Shown here piece after piece: positions 1 through 10,777 of a stretch of 64,000 nucleotides of DNA. Position numbers and translations under genes: made by a program. The notes beneath the pieces are model-generated. The model was not told the DNA's origin. It ran no database searches and saw only the letters and a program-made list of their open reading frames with translations. Every line of letters begins with the position of its first letter. Positions within the stretch are counted from its first letter, which is position 1. This stretch comes from Folioceros fuciformis. Lineage: Eukaryota > Anthocerotophyta > Anthocerotopsida > Anthocerotales. The DNA is taken from the NCBI GenBank assembly GCA_049999805.1, contig JBNGIO010006148.1:124943-188942 (forward strand), written 5' to 3'.

Positions 1-610
1 TTGGGCCAGATTGCAGACGATGTGAGGGCAAATATGAAATCTGCTGCCTAGCCAGTTTCAACCACATTAGCAGTTACAGTAGTAGTAGGTCGAAATGACA
101 CACACGACCGGGTACGAACCGCGCCATTCTGCGCAGTCGGTAGGGTTTAGATGATGCTCCTGTCAGTTAAGCACAACATCGGTGCCGCTTAACGCAAAAT
201 CCACTGCGCACATGCAAGATGAGACAGTTGCTGACGTGGAAGCTGTGGCGGACTGGCCCGCAGTAGAGAAGAAGGGTCTCGACTCCTCGAGCCAGTCGAT
301 TCTTCCGGTAGGTGAGTACTGGGAAGAGTCTGTTCGGGTTGGAGCCAGCCCACATTTCGTAGGAGCCCTCTCTCTCTCTGTGTTGTGAAGTTTATGTGCG
401 GTGCGAATTGCTTACCTGCCAAATTTGCCAAACCAGGCAGATCGTGGAGGGCACGGCGTGGACCGTGAGAGTGCAGTGCTCTGATACCTTGAGGCTGGAT
501 TGTCTGCAGGAGCAGGAGGAGGAGGGGGTCGATGGCGGCGGTGCAGCGCGGAGTCGGACTGCCAGGAGCGGGGCTGTGCTGCTCGTCTGTGCCAATGAGG
601 GACGTTGGGC
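1..610. other. No recognisable gene; upstream region of the USP gene
   Basis: Short open frames occur on both strands but none resembles a known family. The stretch probably contains promoter and 5' UTR of the USP-fold gene that follows. An upstream exon of that gene cannot be excluded. Confidence 0.4.
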
Positions 611-1739
611 ATGGGCATTGCCGGTGGACAACCTCCACGCGCCCAGGCCTGCAGCAGCATGTTCCGTCTCTGGCCCCGTCCAGTACGCACTGTGAGTCCT
701 TCATGTCAAGGAATTCGGTGTCCAGGAAAGGCTTGGGTGAGTGGCGCTCGGAACTGGGAACTGGGAGCTGGGAGCTCTGTACGCTTGCCTTGCCTCTTGG
801 TGGGTGTGTTTCAGTGCCTCGGTCTGAGAGATGAGCTTGCGTGTACGTGGCCAGTGCGGGCACAGTCTCAAGCTGCAAGCGACGGGCCTGCGGTCATTGC
901 GACCGCGACCACATTTAAGCACGTTTTGCTGCCAATTCTCGACAGCAACCCCTACCTCTCTGAGGCTACCAGACAGGTACGGGCCTTAGGTCTGTCAGAA
1001 TGTATAGCCGAACCCACATGATTCGGTGATCTTGTCGTCCCCAATTTGTGACATCAGGAGGGATGACTCCCCCAAAATGAAGTGTCCTGCTGCCTGGTAC
1101 TTGTGCAGAAGCAGCATCCTGAGTTGTGAAGAATCTTGGTTTTGTGTGTCCGTAGGCTGCAGCCACCACCACAGCTTTGGCGACCAAGTATGGTGCAGAT
1201 ATCACGGTCGTTGGTGCGTGCAGACATCACGCGGATTAACCGACCATCCCTGATGTTTAGCAATTCCTTCGCATGTGTCCTTTCCCGTTTCTGGGGTTGG
1301 ATACTTACAAGTTGCTAAATTGGTATTCTGGCCTTGCAGTGATTGACGATAAAGCCAAGGAGTCCTTATCCGATCATGATTTGAGACTGAAAAACATTCG
1401 ATGGCACCTTGCTGAGGGTATGGATCCTCTTGTCTGTGCTTGGGCAGTAGTAGTTCAAAAACAACACCGATCACTAGTCTGGGTTGCGCTGGGGGACTTT
1501 CCTGACCACCCTGTATTAGCCCTCTTCTTTCGTTTGGTGATGTAGGTGGGTTCGAAAATTTTGGCTTGATGGAAAAGCTCGGAGAAGGAAAACGCCCTGC
1601 TGCGGTCATCGGGGAAGTTGCTGATGACCTGCAACTGGATCTTGTTGTGTTAAGCATGGAGGCCATACACTCGAAGCACATTGACGGAAATCTGCTGGCT
1701 GAGTTCGTCCCGTGCCCCGTACTTCTTCTGCCGTTGTAG
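611..1739 (+). CDS. Universal stress protein (USP)-fold protein, 5 exons
   Basis: Exons 611-691, 815-976, 1156-1213, 1340-1417 and 1546-1739 join in phase through GT-AG introns into about 190 aa. The N-terminal 30-50 residues are basic, alanine-rich and non-conserved, as in an organelle transit peptide (inference). The rest reads as a plant USP/adenine nucleotide alpha hydrolase-like protein: TATTFKHVLLPILDSNPYL opens the Rossmann-like fold, YGADITVVVIDD is the second strand, HDLRLKNIRWHLAEGG and FGLMEKLGEGKRPAAVIGEV follow, and LDLVVLSMEAIHSKH leads to the terminal strand CPVLLLPL. The G-2x-G-9x-G(S/T) ATP-binding signature of classical USPs is not visible, so nucleotide binding is doubtful. 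The first ATG after the in-frame stop at 596 was taken as start; a further 5' exon is possible. Function in plants is unclear beyond stress association of the family. Confidence 0.85.
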
Positions 1740-2147
1740 CTGAACAGTTGGGGCACAGGGTTTCGTTCAGTTGTCCGAGGTACCACATACCATGATGTTT
1801 GTAAGCTAATGGATGGTGCAAGCTAATTCAGCTAGAAAGCTGGGGACGCAGGCTGCTTTTATCAGCACGTCTTGCTACTAGTTGCTCCCCTCTTCCGTTT
1901 AAAGGTGACATGCTTCCACCGAGATGTGGAAACGGGCAGTTGTGAAACGGTAGCCACTATTTTCACATCTGTATTTGTTGTAGCTGGACAGTCGCTTGGC
2001 CAAAGTGGCCAACACGACGCAATGTCTTATTACGTATTGGTAACTTCGTACGTCTTCTAGTGACAGACCACCTAGGAGACGAGACGAAGCTAAGATATGG
2101 ATATACAGCGAGGGCCTTACTTCGAAAGCCTAGACACGGAAACCACA
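1740..2147. other. Convergent 3' intergenic region
   Basis: This lies between the stop of the USP gene (+) and the stop of the fibrillin gene (-), so it should hold both 3' UTRs. No other feature was seen. Confidence 0.4.
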
Positions 2148-3289
2148 TCACAAAAGCAACAACGGGCTGCCCTCCTTGATGAGGACGAAGACGCTCCCTG
2201 CGTCTCCTTTGGATATCCGCAGATCCTCGTCTAGGAACGTGGTGAGTAACCAAGACTGGGACTGGGCGCGCGAGAGGGAGAACTTCAGAGGCGGTTGGCC
2301 AGACACGGTTCTGGCTATGGTGGAGGCGGCATCCTGGAGCGGAGTCAGTATGCTCCTGATGGGAGACAGCTCCACTCTCCGGCCAAGAACTTCCACGCTC
2401 TCGGGAATATCGATCGCATCGGTCAGTTGCGGCGTGCCAATGATTCCTTCCTCAAACTTGATCTGCAAAATAGATACCGTAACATGCATCACACCGCTGC
2501 GCTGCGTCATACAGGCCGGAACAAGTTTGAGGACAACTTGACGAAGCCGTCCAGTTGATGGTGTGCGCATTGGAGACTACCTGCACCCGCTTGGGACTGC
2601 GGACTTCGAACGAGGCTGAGGCGCTGAACGAAGTGGTGGCCAGGGGGCCGGTGAATGTGACCGAGTTCTGCACTGTGAGAGCGGAGGAGTCAATGGTTTG
2701 GCTGATCTCTCCCACCTGCACCAAGGGCAAGTTCCCTGCGGCCAGCAAGGGGAAGAGCTCCGAGAACGAAGTGTATCTGCAGCAGCAACAGCAGCACATG
2801 AGAACGCATGTCCTACAACATACAAACAGAAGAGATGGACAACGGCGAGGCGGGCGAGGAAGAGACGACTGACGCAAGGATCCATTTGCCGTCCAGCAGA
2901 GACAGGGCCTCTGTCGGAGCCGGCGTCGGGTTCCTGGCCTCAAGCTGCGAGATGAGCTCCACGATCTCGGCCCGAGTGTCGCTGCTAGCACGTAGGCCAC
3001 GCTGCGTGCCGTAGAAGGAGTCCACCAGGCTCTGCTTCAGCTCCTTCACTCCGCTCACCTCCTCCGCCACAGCTGTGGCAGCGCCCTTGATGTACTCCCC
3101 GGCTTCCTGAGCCACGTTGTTGGCCTCCGACTGCAGGACCGGCTCCGCATCGTAGTCGTAGCCNNNNNNNNNNNNNNNNNNNNNNNNNNNNNNNNNNNNN
3201 NNNNNNNNNNNNNNNNNNNNNNNNNNNNNNNNNNNNNNNNNNNNNNNNNNNNNNNNNNNNNNNAGCATGGACACCGCGTTGGACGCCAT
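2148..3289 (-). CDS. Plastid lipid-associated protein / fibrillin (PAP family), 3 exons
   Basis: On the minus strand exons 3289-2874, 2776-2581 and 2462-2148 join in phase (donor GC|GTCAGT, acceptors CTGCAG and TTTGCAG). Fibrillins are plastoglobule and thylakoid proteins that bind lipids and protect photosystem II under stress. The mature domain is clearly PAP/fibrillin: [60 protein letters not shown], the strand [20 protein letters not shown], then GIIGTPQL and [10 protein letters not shown], ending with [20 protein letters not shown] and [12 protein letters not shown]. It most resembles the FBN1/FBN2 group. A 100-N gap sits in exon 1 and removes most of the transit peptide. The frame is kept across it, which may be chance, since 100 N is a conventional filler. 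With the gap counted the protein is 308 aa, close to the family's usual length. Confidence 0.9.
3164..3263. other. Assembly gap, 100 N
   Basis: A run of exactly 100 N inside the first exon of the fibrillin gene. True length unknown. Its flanks are not duplicates of each other, unlike those of the three gaps at 16.5, 38.4 and 41.2 kb. Confidence 1.
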
Positions 3290-3640
3290 AGCTGCTGCTC
3301 CCGCTCGTTCTTCTTGCTTCCCGGCTCTGCTTCTTCTGCCTGAGGATGCGTCTTCTGGCTGGGAGATGAGTGCAGCACGACTGGCTGGCCTTGATCCACC
3401 GAGACGCGCGCGCATAAACGGGCTCGGACCTGGTAGGTTGGAGATGATTCAATGCCAGAACACCGGCAGTGATCGCGTGAAGAGCTTGCTCCAACCCTAT
3501 ATATGACCTCCATGCCGTGGGCTTCTCAAGGAGACCTCCCGAGCGGGTCGAACCTCTAGTTTTTTATCAAACAAGGCGGCCAGGAAGAACAAACAACACG
3601 TTGTGAGTGACCCCCGATTCCCGTGCTGTTCTGCAGTTCG
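3290..3640. promoter_or_regulatory. Shared upstream region of divergent fibrillin and ACD11-like genes
   Basis: About 350 bp separate the two start codons, which point away from each other, so promoter and 5' UTR elements of both genes must lie here or in upstream introns. A TATA-like run, CCTATATATGACC, occurs near 3494. No specific factor site was identified. Confidence 0.45.
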
Positions 3641-4564
3641 ATGACCAGCGGCATGTCAGCGCCTCCGCCGCTGAAAGCAATGGCCGACTCCTTCTCCGAC
3701 CTTGCGGGACAGTTGCAGGACGATGCCGATCCCGTGCTCAAGCTCCGACCCTTCTGCCTGGCCTGCGCCCGGGTGTCCCCACTCTTCGCCTGCCTCGGCG
3801 TGGCCTTCAAGTTCGCCGAGCAGGATTACACCTCCAAGGTCAGGAATACAATCGGAATTGCGGTTGCCTTGACTTTCCTTCCCTTCCCTTCCCTGTAGGT
3901 GTCGCTGATTCTGATCCTAATCCTGAAGGTAGAGGGTCTGCTTCAAGCCTCGCACCAACTAGACACCCTTCCCGCCGTGTTACGGGCCGATATGGCTGCC
4001 GGTAGTGTCAGGATCGCGGGTAGCCACACCAGGAACCTGCTGCGGGTGAAGCGCGGCATCGACATGGTCCGGGTGCTGTTCAAGGGAATTCTATCCGCGG
4101 GGTGAGCAGATTCCTTGCCTTGTCGCCTACCCTAAACTCCACACATGCATCATCCACGATTTCTGAGATGCGCCAGGTCTCGTGTATGCGTTAACAACGC
4201 AATGCAGGCCGAAGCAGGAGTCGCTCAGAGATCCGGCTGCTAAAGCCTACCAAGAGGTATTCGCTGCGCACCACAGCTGGGCCATCAGGAAGGCTGTCGG
4301 TCTTGGCCTCTTCGTGCTGCCTTCCTCATCGCACTTGCTCAATAAGCTCGGCGAAGACGGTGAGCTTTGGTTATCCCGCCCTTCTCTTCTACAGGCTTGT
4401 CTCCTTCTGAAGCCGCGTCTTGGCTCACTCTCATCCTTTTGCAATGTGGCCTCACAGAAGCTTCTGCCCGGCAAGACCTTCAGTTGTTCGCAGACGCGGC
4501 AACACTTGTGTCCCAGCATCTCGACAATCTCTTCCTCACCAACGGTCTGGGAATCGACTGGTAG
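3641..4564 (+). CDS. ACD11: ACD11-like glycolipid/ceramide-1-phosphate transfer protein, 4 exons
   Basis: Exons 3641-3838, 3929-4101, 4208-4359 and 4395-4564 join in phase to 230 aa (Arabidopsis ACD11 is 206 aa). The GLTP domain covers nearly all of it: FCLACARVSPLFACLGVAFK then FAEQDYTSKVEGL, the basic helix AGSHTRNLLRVKRGIDMVRV carrying the arginines that bind the lipid phosphate in this family, HHSWAIRKAVGLGLF with the conserved His, and the C-terminal LFLTNGLGIDW. The family moves ceramide-1-phosphate and phyto-ceramide-1-phosphate between membranes in the cytosol, and its loss in Arabidopsis triggers cell death. A second in-frame ATG lies at 3653. The last intron (4360-4394) is only 35 nt, unusually short, but its removal is needed to keep the frame and both sides match the family. 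Confidence 0.9.
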
Positions 4565-5261
4565 AGGCATGCCTGGATTGCCTCCGCCAAAATTTCATCT
4601 CGGGTAGGGACTCGTCTCGTAATTGCTTAGAATTAGCATCTGACAAATGAAATACCTAGTCTGAACCCTCTTGTCTAAACCCTTATATATTTCGAATATA
4701 CAATAATTCTTGAAATATATAAGGATTTGGAAAGGAGGGTTTAAGCTATGTCTCTCAGTGGAGTTTGTCATATTTGTCGTAGAGTATCGCAGGCTACTTG
4801 CGTTCTCTCCTAGGCCTTCAAGTGGCCTGCCCTGCTCTCTTAGAGGACTCCCCATCTTTCCTTAAGCTCCCGCTCCCTTATTACAACAGCACGCACCTTG
4901 GGTGCTTATAGCCGAAACACAACAAGATGGAACCTATGTAAACACATTTAAAAAACCAAGACGGAAAACCATCTCAATAAATGCAGTGGGGGCATGTTTG
5001 CAAAGGGGGCCTGTCGTTGTCTGTGATTCCCCTTGTCCGCAGGCTCTTCTGTCGCGCTCCTGCTCCGGGTCTTGTGTCGCCAAAGCCCTGCTCTGCTGAG
5101 TTTGTTGGCTTGGGCTCTTCTACGTCTGAAGGCTCTGGCCTTCATGCCCGGAGCACTCTTTGCTGCATGCCTCCTTGTTTCGAGCACAATCTTACATCTT
5201 CCTAGGGTTTATTTTAAGTAAAAAAGGCCTACCCTTCGTATTTTTGTCCGCGAAGGCAAAC
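4565..5261. other. Intergenic region with one AT-rich hairpin
   Basis: No coding potential was recognised. A perfect 13-bp inverted repeat (CCTTATATATTTC at 4681-4693 and its complement at 4712-4724, 18-nt spacer) is the only structure seen. The final part should contain promoter and 5' UTR of UTP25. Confidence 0.4.
4681..4724. repeat. AT-rich inverted repeat (hairpin), 13-bp arms
   Basis: The arms at 4681-4693 and 4712-4724 are perfect reverse complements around an 18-nt spacer. It lies about 120 bp past the ACD11-like stop codon, so it could be in that 3' UTR or be the remnant of a small inverted-repeat transposon. Confidence 0.6.
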
Positions 5262-8200
5262 ATGGCTGGTCGATCGCGAGGATCCAAGAGGCCGTTCCGC
5301 GGGTCGAGAGGAGGAGGGCCGGGAAGGCAAAAGCGGGGCCGACCTGATTCTGTTAATCCGCCTGACAAAAAATTTGAGGAGACTCCAGCGAGGGACGCTG
5401 AAGAGGTTGAGGAAGATGAGGAAGGTGACGGCGTTTTGGTTGAGGAGCCAGCTGGGACTTACACTACGTTTGTGCAGTCATTGCTCTCAGAGCCGATGCA
5501 GCTCGGCGGTGGGTTCCATGCAAAGGCGTATGCTCGGAGGTAGGATGATTTGGGGGAGAAATGGATTGAGAGAGTGATCAAATGTCGGTTGACGGATTGA
5601 CGGAAAGTTTGTGACTCTTACAGGCAGCGGGAAGAGCAGGGTGCCATTAGTAATAGCAGTAGCAGCAGCGAGGATGGAGGTGAAGGGAAAGGGGAAGGGG
5701 AGGCGATTAACCATTCCTCGGATGAAAGCGAGGATGCTTCTGATTCGAACGAAATTGAGGAGCATGGTATGCCAAATGTGTCCAATGGTCGTCTCGTCCG
5801 GACAGACGGTAAGGGAACGGACCCAAGGGAGCTTTGTGTGGAGGAAAGCGGAATGAAGGACCGAGAAGTTGCAGAGGATGGCGAACAAGAAGATGCTGAT
5901 AGAGTCGCCAGTGGGAAGGACGCAGGGAGCAGTACTGAGTAAGTGATTACTTCAAGGGATTCGATATGTGGTATGCGCTCATTTGTGCGCGGGAATCTCG
6001 ACTGAATCATGATTTATGTGGCAGTCCCTTCAGGCTTCACTTTGAGCACGTTATCACTGAGGCCGAAATTGCAAAATTACAAGAGACGCAGGTCTTCTCT
6101 GAAGAATTCCCTGCGTCAGGATTGCATGGGGCGAAATGGTCTGCTAGTGCTTCACACCCAGTGGAGGTACTTAAGTTAACCTTGGTTCTAGGTTATGAAT
6201 ACTCTCCTGGTCTTAAGGTCCCTGCTCGTCGTTGTGCATCCAGGCTGTAAAGAGCTTGGCAAACTGTGGAGTGAAGTTGCGACTGCAAAAGCACTGGCAA
6301 GAGCTGCATGTACAGGCTCAGTGGGGCGATTTTGTCTCAGAACAACAGTCCCAATTCTTCGCTCTTTGTAAGGGCTCTTCGGGCATGATATGCGATGATT
6401 TAATGTTGGCTGCACTTCAGTGGCTCAGAGAAGCAGTCTAACCTCCTCCTCGTGGGTGGAGATTGACAGGTCGGAGTTACCAGGACATTCTCCACTCCCG
6501 TCGTCTGGGATATCCTGATGAGAAGGAAGATCTCAGTATAATGGATGCTTATGTTCTGCACTTGGTACCCTTACCTTTTTCCTACAACTTTCCAATCGGA
6601 AGCTCTCATTTGTAGCCGCTTCATGCGATCGTTATTATTCACAGTCTTGCTTCTTATTGTTTTCCACTCGTCATGGTGCTCCAGCTTAACCATCTCATCA
6701 AAACGAAAGACCTCGTGACTAAAAATAACGAGAAGTTTCACCATCAAACATCGATTGCTTCCAAGGGAGCTTTAGTGGAATCACCTCGGGATCAAGGGTT
6801 TACTCGTCCCAAGGTATTTGTCAATACTTAATCCAGTTTAACTTTCTCTTGCTAACCTCCACTGAGCTCGTACGTGTGCACAGGTTCTGATCCTGTTGCC
6901 ACTGAGAAGTACTGCGTTGAAGGTGATATCACGCCTGCTCGATCTGGCTCCTCCCTCTCAAAAGGTATTCATGTATGACCTTGCATGTGACATCGTCACC
7001 AGTTGGTTTTTACTGGTTAGCAATCTGTTGTTGTCATGTCTCAGGCCAGCGTCGAGCATAAGCAGCGATTCTTTGATGACTTTGGGGTTGAAGAACCGGA
7101 TCCTGAAGATGGTGAACAAGAAAGACAGGTGACGGCAAAGCCTCCTGATTTTAGAGCACTTTTCAGTGCAAACAATGATGACCATTTTCGAATCGGCATA
7201 AAGCTTACCAGGTGATGGGGCCGGCTTCTTCCTGTTCAGGATCTGTTTCTGTGTAGATTGTATCTCTTTTCTGAGCCTTTCGGTTCTCTTTTCCAGACAG
7301 GGTATCAAGCTCTATAGTGACTTCTATTCGTCAGATATCATAGTGGCATCACCGTTAGGACTCATAACTGTGAGTGCATTATCGGTGGCTGTCCACTTAG
7401 AACCGCAAATTCTAGGATTAAATTTATTGTATAAAATTTAGCATTAATCAACCAAGGATGATCATTTGGCCCTACACAGGGCATAGGCGAAGCAGAAAGT
7501 GATCAAGGAAAAGACATTGACTTTCTGTCCTCTATTGAGGTGTTCGTCCTGCCCAGTCTATGTCAATTTTAATACTCTTTCATTTTCTATGCTTGGCAAC
7601 GATTTACCAAAGTACTGATCTATGTTCGTTTCCTATGTGCAGATTTTAGTTGTAGACTACATAGACGTTATCTTAATGCAGGTATTGCTAGCCATTTTGA
7701 TTCCAGTCGCAGAGTACTTTTGTGCCTAGGAAACTTTTAGGGTGGCTCACTATATTCCCTAAACGTTTCCCCATGCAGAACTGGTCTTTTGTGGTAACGA
7801 TTTTCGACCATCTAAACAAGTTACCAAGCCAACATCGTGGGATGGACTTGATGCGAGTGCGAGAATGGTACATGTGTTTCTCTGTGCGGCTCTGCTTTAT
7901 GCAAGTGTCTTGTGCTTCCTGGTTGGACAGACATGCCGCAGGATCTAAACTCTGAAGTTCAGGTGTCTGGATGGTCAAGCCCGTTTCTATCGGCAGACGA
8001 TACTCTTGTCACCTTTTCCCCATTCAGGTTAGAGTGGATCCTGTTACCTTCGCTCTGTAGCCTGGCTTCATTTGTCAATCCTGATGAAAGTATAAATTTG
8101 CAGCTGTCAACGCACTCTATCAAAGGTCTTGTGTGAACCATGCTGGCAAAGTAAGTGTCACGAGTGTTGGGCTGGTGTTTATTTGTTTTCAGTTGTAGAT

Positions 8201-9560
8201 TACATGTTTCATTGATGGATATGGGGCTTGTTGCGCCATCCGTTGATTGCTTGTTCTTTTGGGGGCACTCATCGTAGTCGTGCAGGTAAAGTTGCTCTCC
8301 ACGTACAGTGGTGTGCTGTCAAAAGTGTTGCGTCAAGTGCACCAGGTAAAGATGATCTACTGTGACGTAAGAATCACAGGGGCGTCGAAGGGATAACTGA
8401 CCTTGTCGTTTTATCACCCAGGTTTTTGAACGAGTTGACTGCCAAAACTTCACAGACCTTGACAGTGCTCGCTTTGAATTCTTTGTCAAGCAGGTACTGA
8501 CATAGAACCAACTGTTTCCTGGCGTGCATTCGTTTCATTCTTGACATGTTATGAGGTGTGAAGGTCTCGTTGTAATGGCTGGGTTTCTGTCTTCAAGGTA
8601 TTTCCTAGGATCGAAGGCGAGTTGCAGGTCAGAACTTCTGTTTCCAGCTCCCCCTTTGTGTGACGGTGTGCTGCAAAATCTCAAGACCCTCTCCAGCGCT
8701 GTATCGGTTTACCCAAAGCTTCCATGGTATGCAGGGGGGAATCATGGTTTTCATACCCTCGTATTTTGACTTCGTGCGCGTCCGGAATTTCCTGCTGGCT
8801 CAGAAGGCCTCGTTTTGTTGCTTGTCCGAGTAAGCTTTCGTCGTTAAGTCTTTGGAACTCGCCGACAATTTCCGCTGTTATTATTGCGTTGGCCAGTAGT
8901 TTTAGAACGTCTAGGACACGCTGAGATATAGTCTTTTTCAACAGATACACCAAGCAAAGTGACATCTCTCGAAGCCGTGCCTGGTTTTTCCATGGAAAAC
9001 GGAAAATTATGTTGTACACTGAGCGTGCCCACTTTCACCACCGTTACAAGGTACGTGGGCGGTATGGAGTACGTCTTAAGTCCTCCTTGGAAGTTGCGGA
9101 CTCTTATTGACCCCCTTGGCCTTGTTGATTTGCAGATACGTGGTATACGCGACTTGATCTTCTACTCCGTGCCTGACAACGCGAAATTTTACTTCGAGGT
9201 AGTTGGTCGTGATTGGTCTTCTTTCAGTGGGCAGTCGACTTCTGTGGAGTAATCATGCGTACATTGGATTTTAGCCAGTTCTCTCTTGCCTGCTCTAAAC
9301 TAGTCGGGTGACTTACGCAGATCCTGAACATGTTTGAAGGAGTTGCAAGCCCTTCTTGCACTGTGTTGTTTTCTCGGGTTGATAACTTACAGGTGAGCGA
9401 TGACATAGACCAACAGCCGGAAGAAGTTGTAGAGGACAATTTTGTAGCTTGGTGCTAATCTGGGGCCTCTTCACGTCTTCTGCAGCTTGAGCGTATTGTC
9501 GGCAGTCCTCGCAGTCAAAAGATGCGAAGTTCCCAGAACCGCATGTTTATGTTCTGCTAA
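5262..9560 (+). CDS. UTP25: UTP25, U3 snoRNA-associated SSU processome protein (22 exons)
   Basis: Twenty-two exons join in phase to 758 aa, about the family's usual length: 5262-5539, 5624-5938, 6025-6166, 6244-6367, 6470-6564, 6685-6813, 6884-6964, 7045-7211, 7297-7369, 7480-7539, 7643-7681, 7779-7867, 7963-8027, 8104-8150, 8286-8345, 8422-8493, 8598-8627, 8735-8829, 8945-9050, 9136-9198, 9321-9392, 9486-9560. UTP25 (Def/DIEXF) is a nucleolar DEAD-helicase-like protein lacking catalytic motifs; it acts in 18S pre-rRNA processing. The N-terminus is basic (RGSKRPFRGSRGGG) then very acidic. The conserved body begins near residue 200: MDAYVLHL, QGFTRPKVLILLPLRSTALK, DHFRIGIKLT, KLYSDFYSSDIIVASPLGLI, RFYRQTILLSPFPHS, GGIMVFIPSYFDFVRVRNFL, RKIMLYTERAHFHHRYKIRG, and the end LERIVGS...RMFMFC. 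Exon 17 is a 30-nt micro-exon. Confidence 0.95.
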
Positions 9561-9899
9561 TCTCTGTCAACAAGTTGCGAAGCAGTGTGAGCCTTTCCGT
9601 AGGCAAAGTCACTCACAAATTCCAGGCTCCCTCGTAAAGGACTGGCATTTAGATTTGAGCTTGTTGGAACTCCACGATCAAGCACCCCCGGGCGGATCTA
9701 GACTTGGACGGGTTGTTATTGATATCACGGGCCTCCTGCTGTGACAGGTCCTACGGTGTTCCGTGTCCCTTATGAAAGGGCTAATTGGTTGTCATTCTCG
9801 CGTACTGTTGGGCGTTGTAATCTCTGTCATAATTCTGATTCAATGGCCAAGTTAGGTGATTTGTTCGTTTCTCGGGGCCGAATGTGAATGACAAGTCAA
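9561..9899. other. 3' flank of UTP25 up to the retrotransposon
   Basis: This is about 340 bp between the UTP25 stop codon and the first LTR base. It probably includes the UTP25 3' UTR. No target-site duplication matching the far side of the element was found. Confidence 0.4.
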
Positions 9900-10431
9900 T
9901 TTTAAACACCGGACACAGTACTAGGCCTCCAAGTAGCCCCAAGCACTCTTGCTGCTGCTCTTTATTCAAATCACGAGTCAACAAGAACATACAGAACTGG
10001 AGGGCTAGAGAGAACTCCCCATCTTTGCCTAATCTTTGCCTAAGCTAGGAGTTTAGCTCTCCCTTCTCTTGGCCTCCTCCCACAACTCCTTCAAAGCACC
10101 TTTTATATGCTCTCACAGCCCAAGCAACACATGCTCTCAAGGCATAGCCCAAGCACCCAGTGCTCTCAAGGCATAGCCCAAGCACCCAGTGCTCTCAAGG
10201 CTTTGAGGAGATGAACTTGTCTTAGCCCTTGGCTAAGTCCCCTTTTATATACAAGCTCAAGTCACTAACTTAGCAACTACTTACTTAAGCACTTACTTAA
10301 TCTTTAAGCTATTATTCACTACCACACACTTTTCCTAGGGCTGCATGCTTCTCATGCTCTTAGTAACCTGCTCTGCTAAACATGCCTCTGCACGGAGCTT
10401 ACTTGCTTGGCACTCAAACCAACGTTGTTAC
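9900..10431 (-). repeat. 3' LTR of the Ty3/gypsy element
   Basis: It matches 15098-15639 over its whole length with small indels, including an internal duplication of TCTCAAGGCATAGCCCAAGC. About 65 bp that lie between the shared sequence and the PBS in the other LTR are absent here, so the outer end is truncated or diverged. Confidence 0.9.
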
Positions 10432-10446
10432 TTCCTCCCCCACTAG
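10432..10446 (-). other. Polypurine tract
   Basis: Read on the minus strand, GTGGGGGAGGAA directly precedes the start of the 3' LTR (GTAACAACG), the expected place for priming plus-strand synthesis. Confidence 0.75.
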
Positions 10447-10462
10447 GAAAGAATCATTGTCC

Positions 10463-10777
10463 TCAGTAATAAACAGTGTAACGAGCAATCATCCAGGAGC
10501 CTCTCTGGATATCCTCTAATGTTACCCAAACTGGTGTTGAGATCCCACGCAACTTTACCATATACTGTTGTAGAGTTCCACGTCTCGTAGCCACGCTACC
10601 TTCTGCAAGGAATTCCTCAATCTCCCGCAGTCCTTGATCATGCTGCACCAGGATACTGTACTTCTTCCTGTCCATATCCTCTTTCTCTTTGCCTAGCACA
10701 AATGGTTTCAACATAGATACATGAAACACATTGTGTGCAAAAATCCAATCAGTCCAACTTGTAAGCCACTTCTCCAA
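10463..10777 (-). pseudogene. Gypsy pol C-terminus with chromodomain-like segment
   Basis: Frame fragment after the integrase. HNVFHVSMLKPF is the usual junction after the integrase C-terminal domain. The stretch from IEEFLAEG through LQQYMVKLRG to VTLEDI follows the spacing of a degenerate chromodomain. It is frame-shifted relative to the integrase fragment upstream. Confidence 0.75.

Noticed and set aside
8069-8103. A 14-nt GT...AG micro-intron in UTP25, which would keep an apparent NPDE motif in the exon
   Set aside because: Splicing from the strong donor at 8028 to the acceptor at 8103 gives an in-frame protein whose length and sequence fit UTP25 homologues better; NPDE then lies in the intron.
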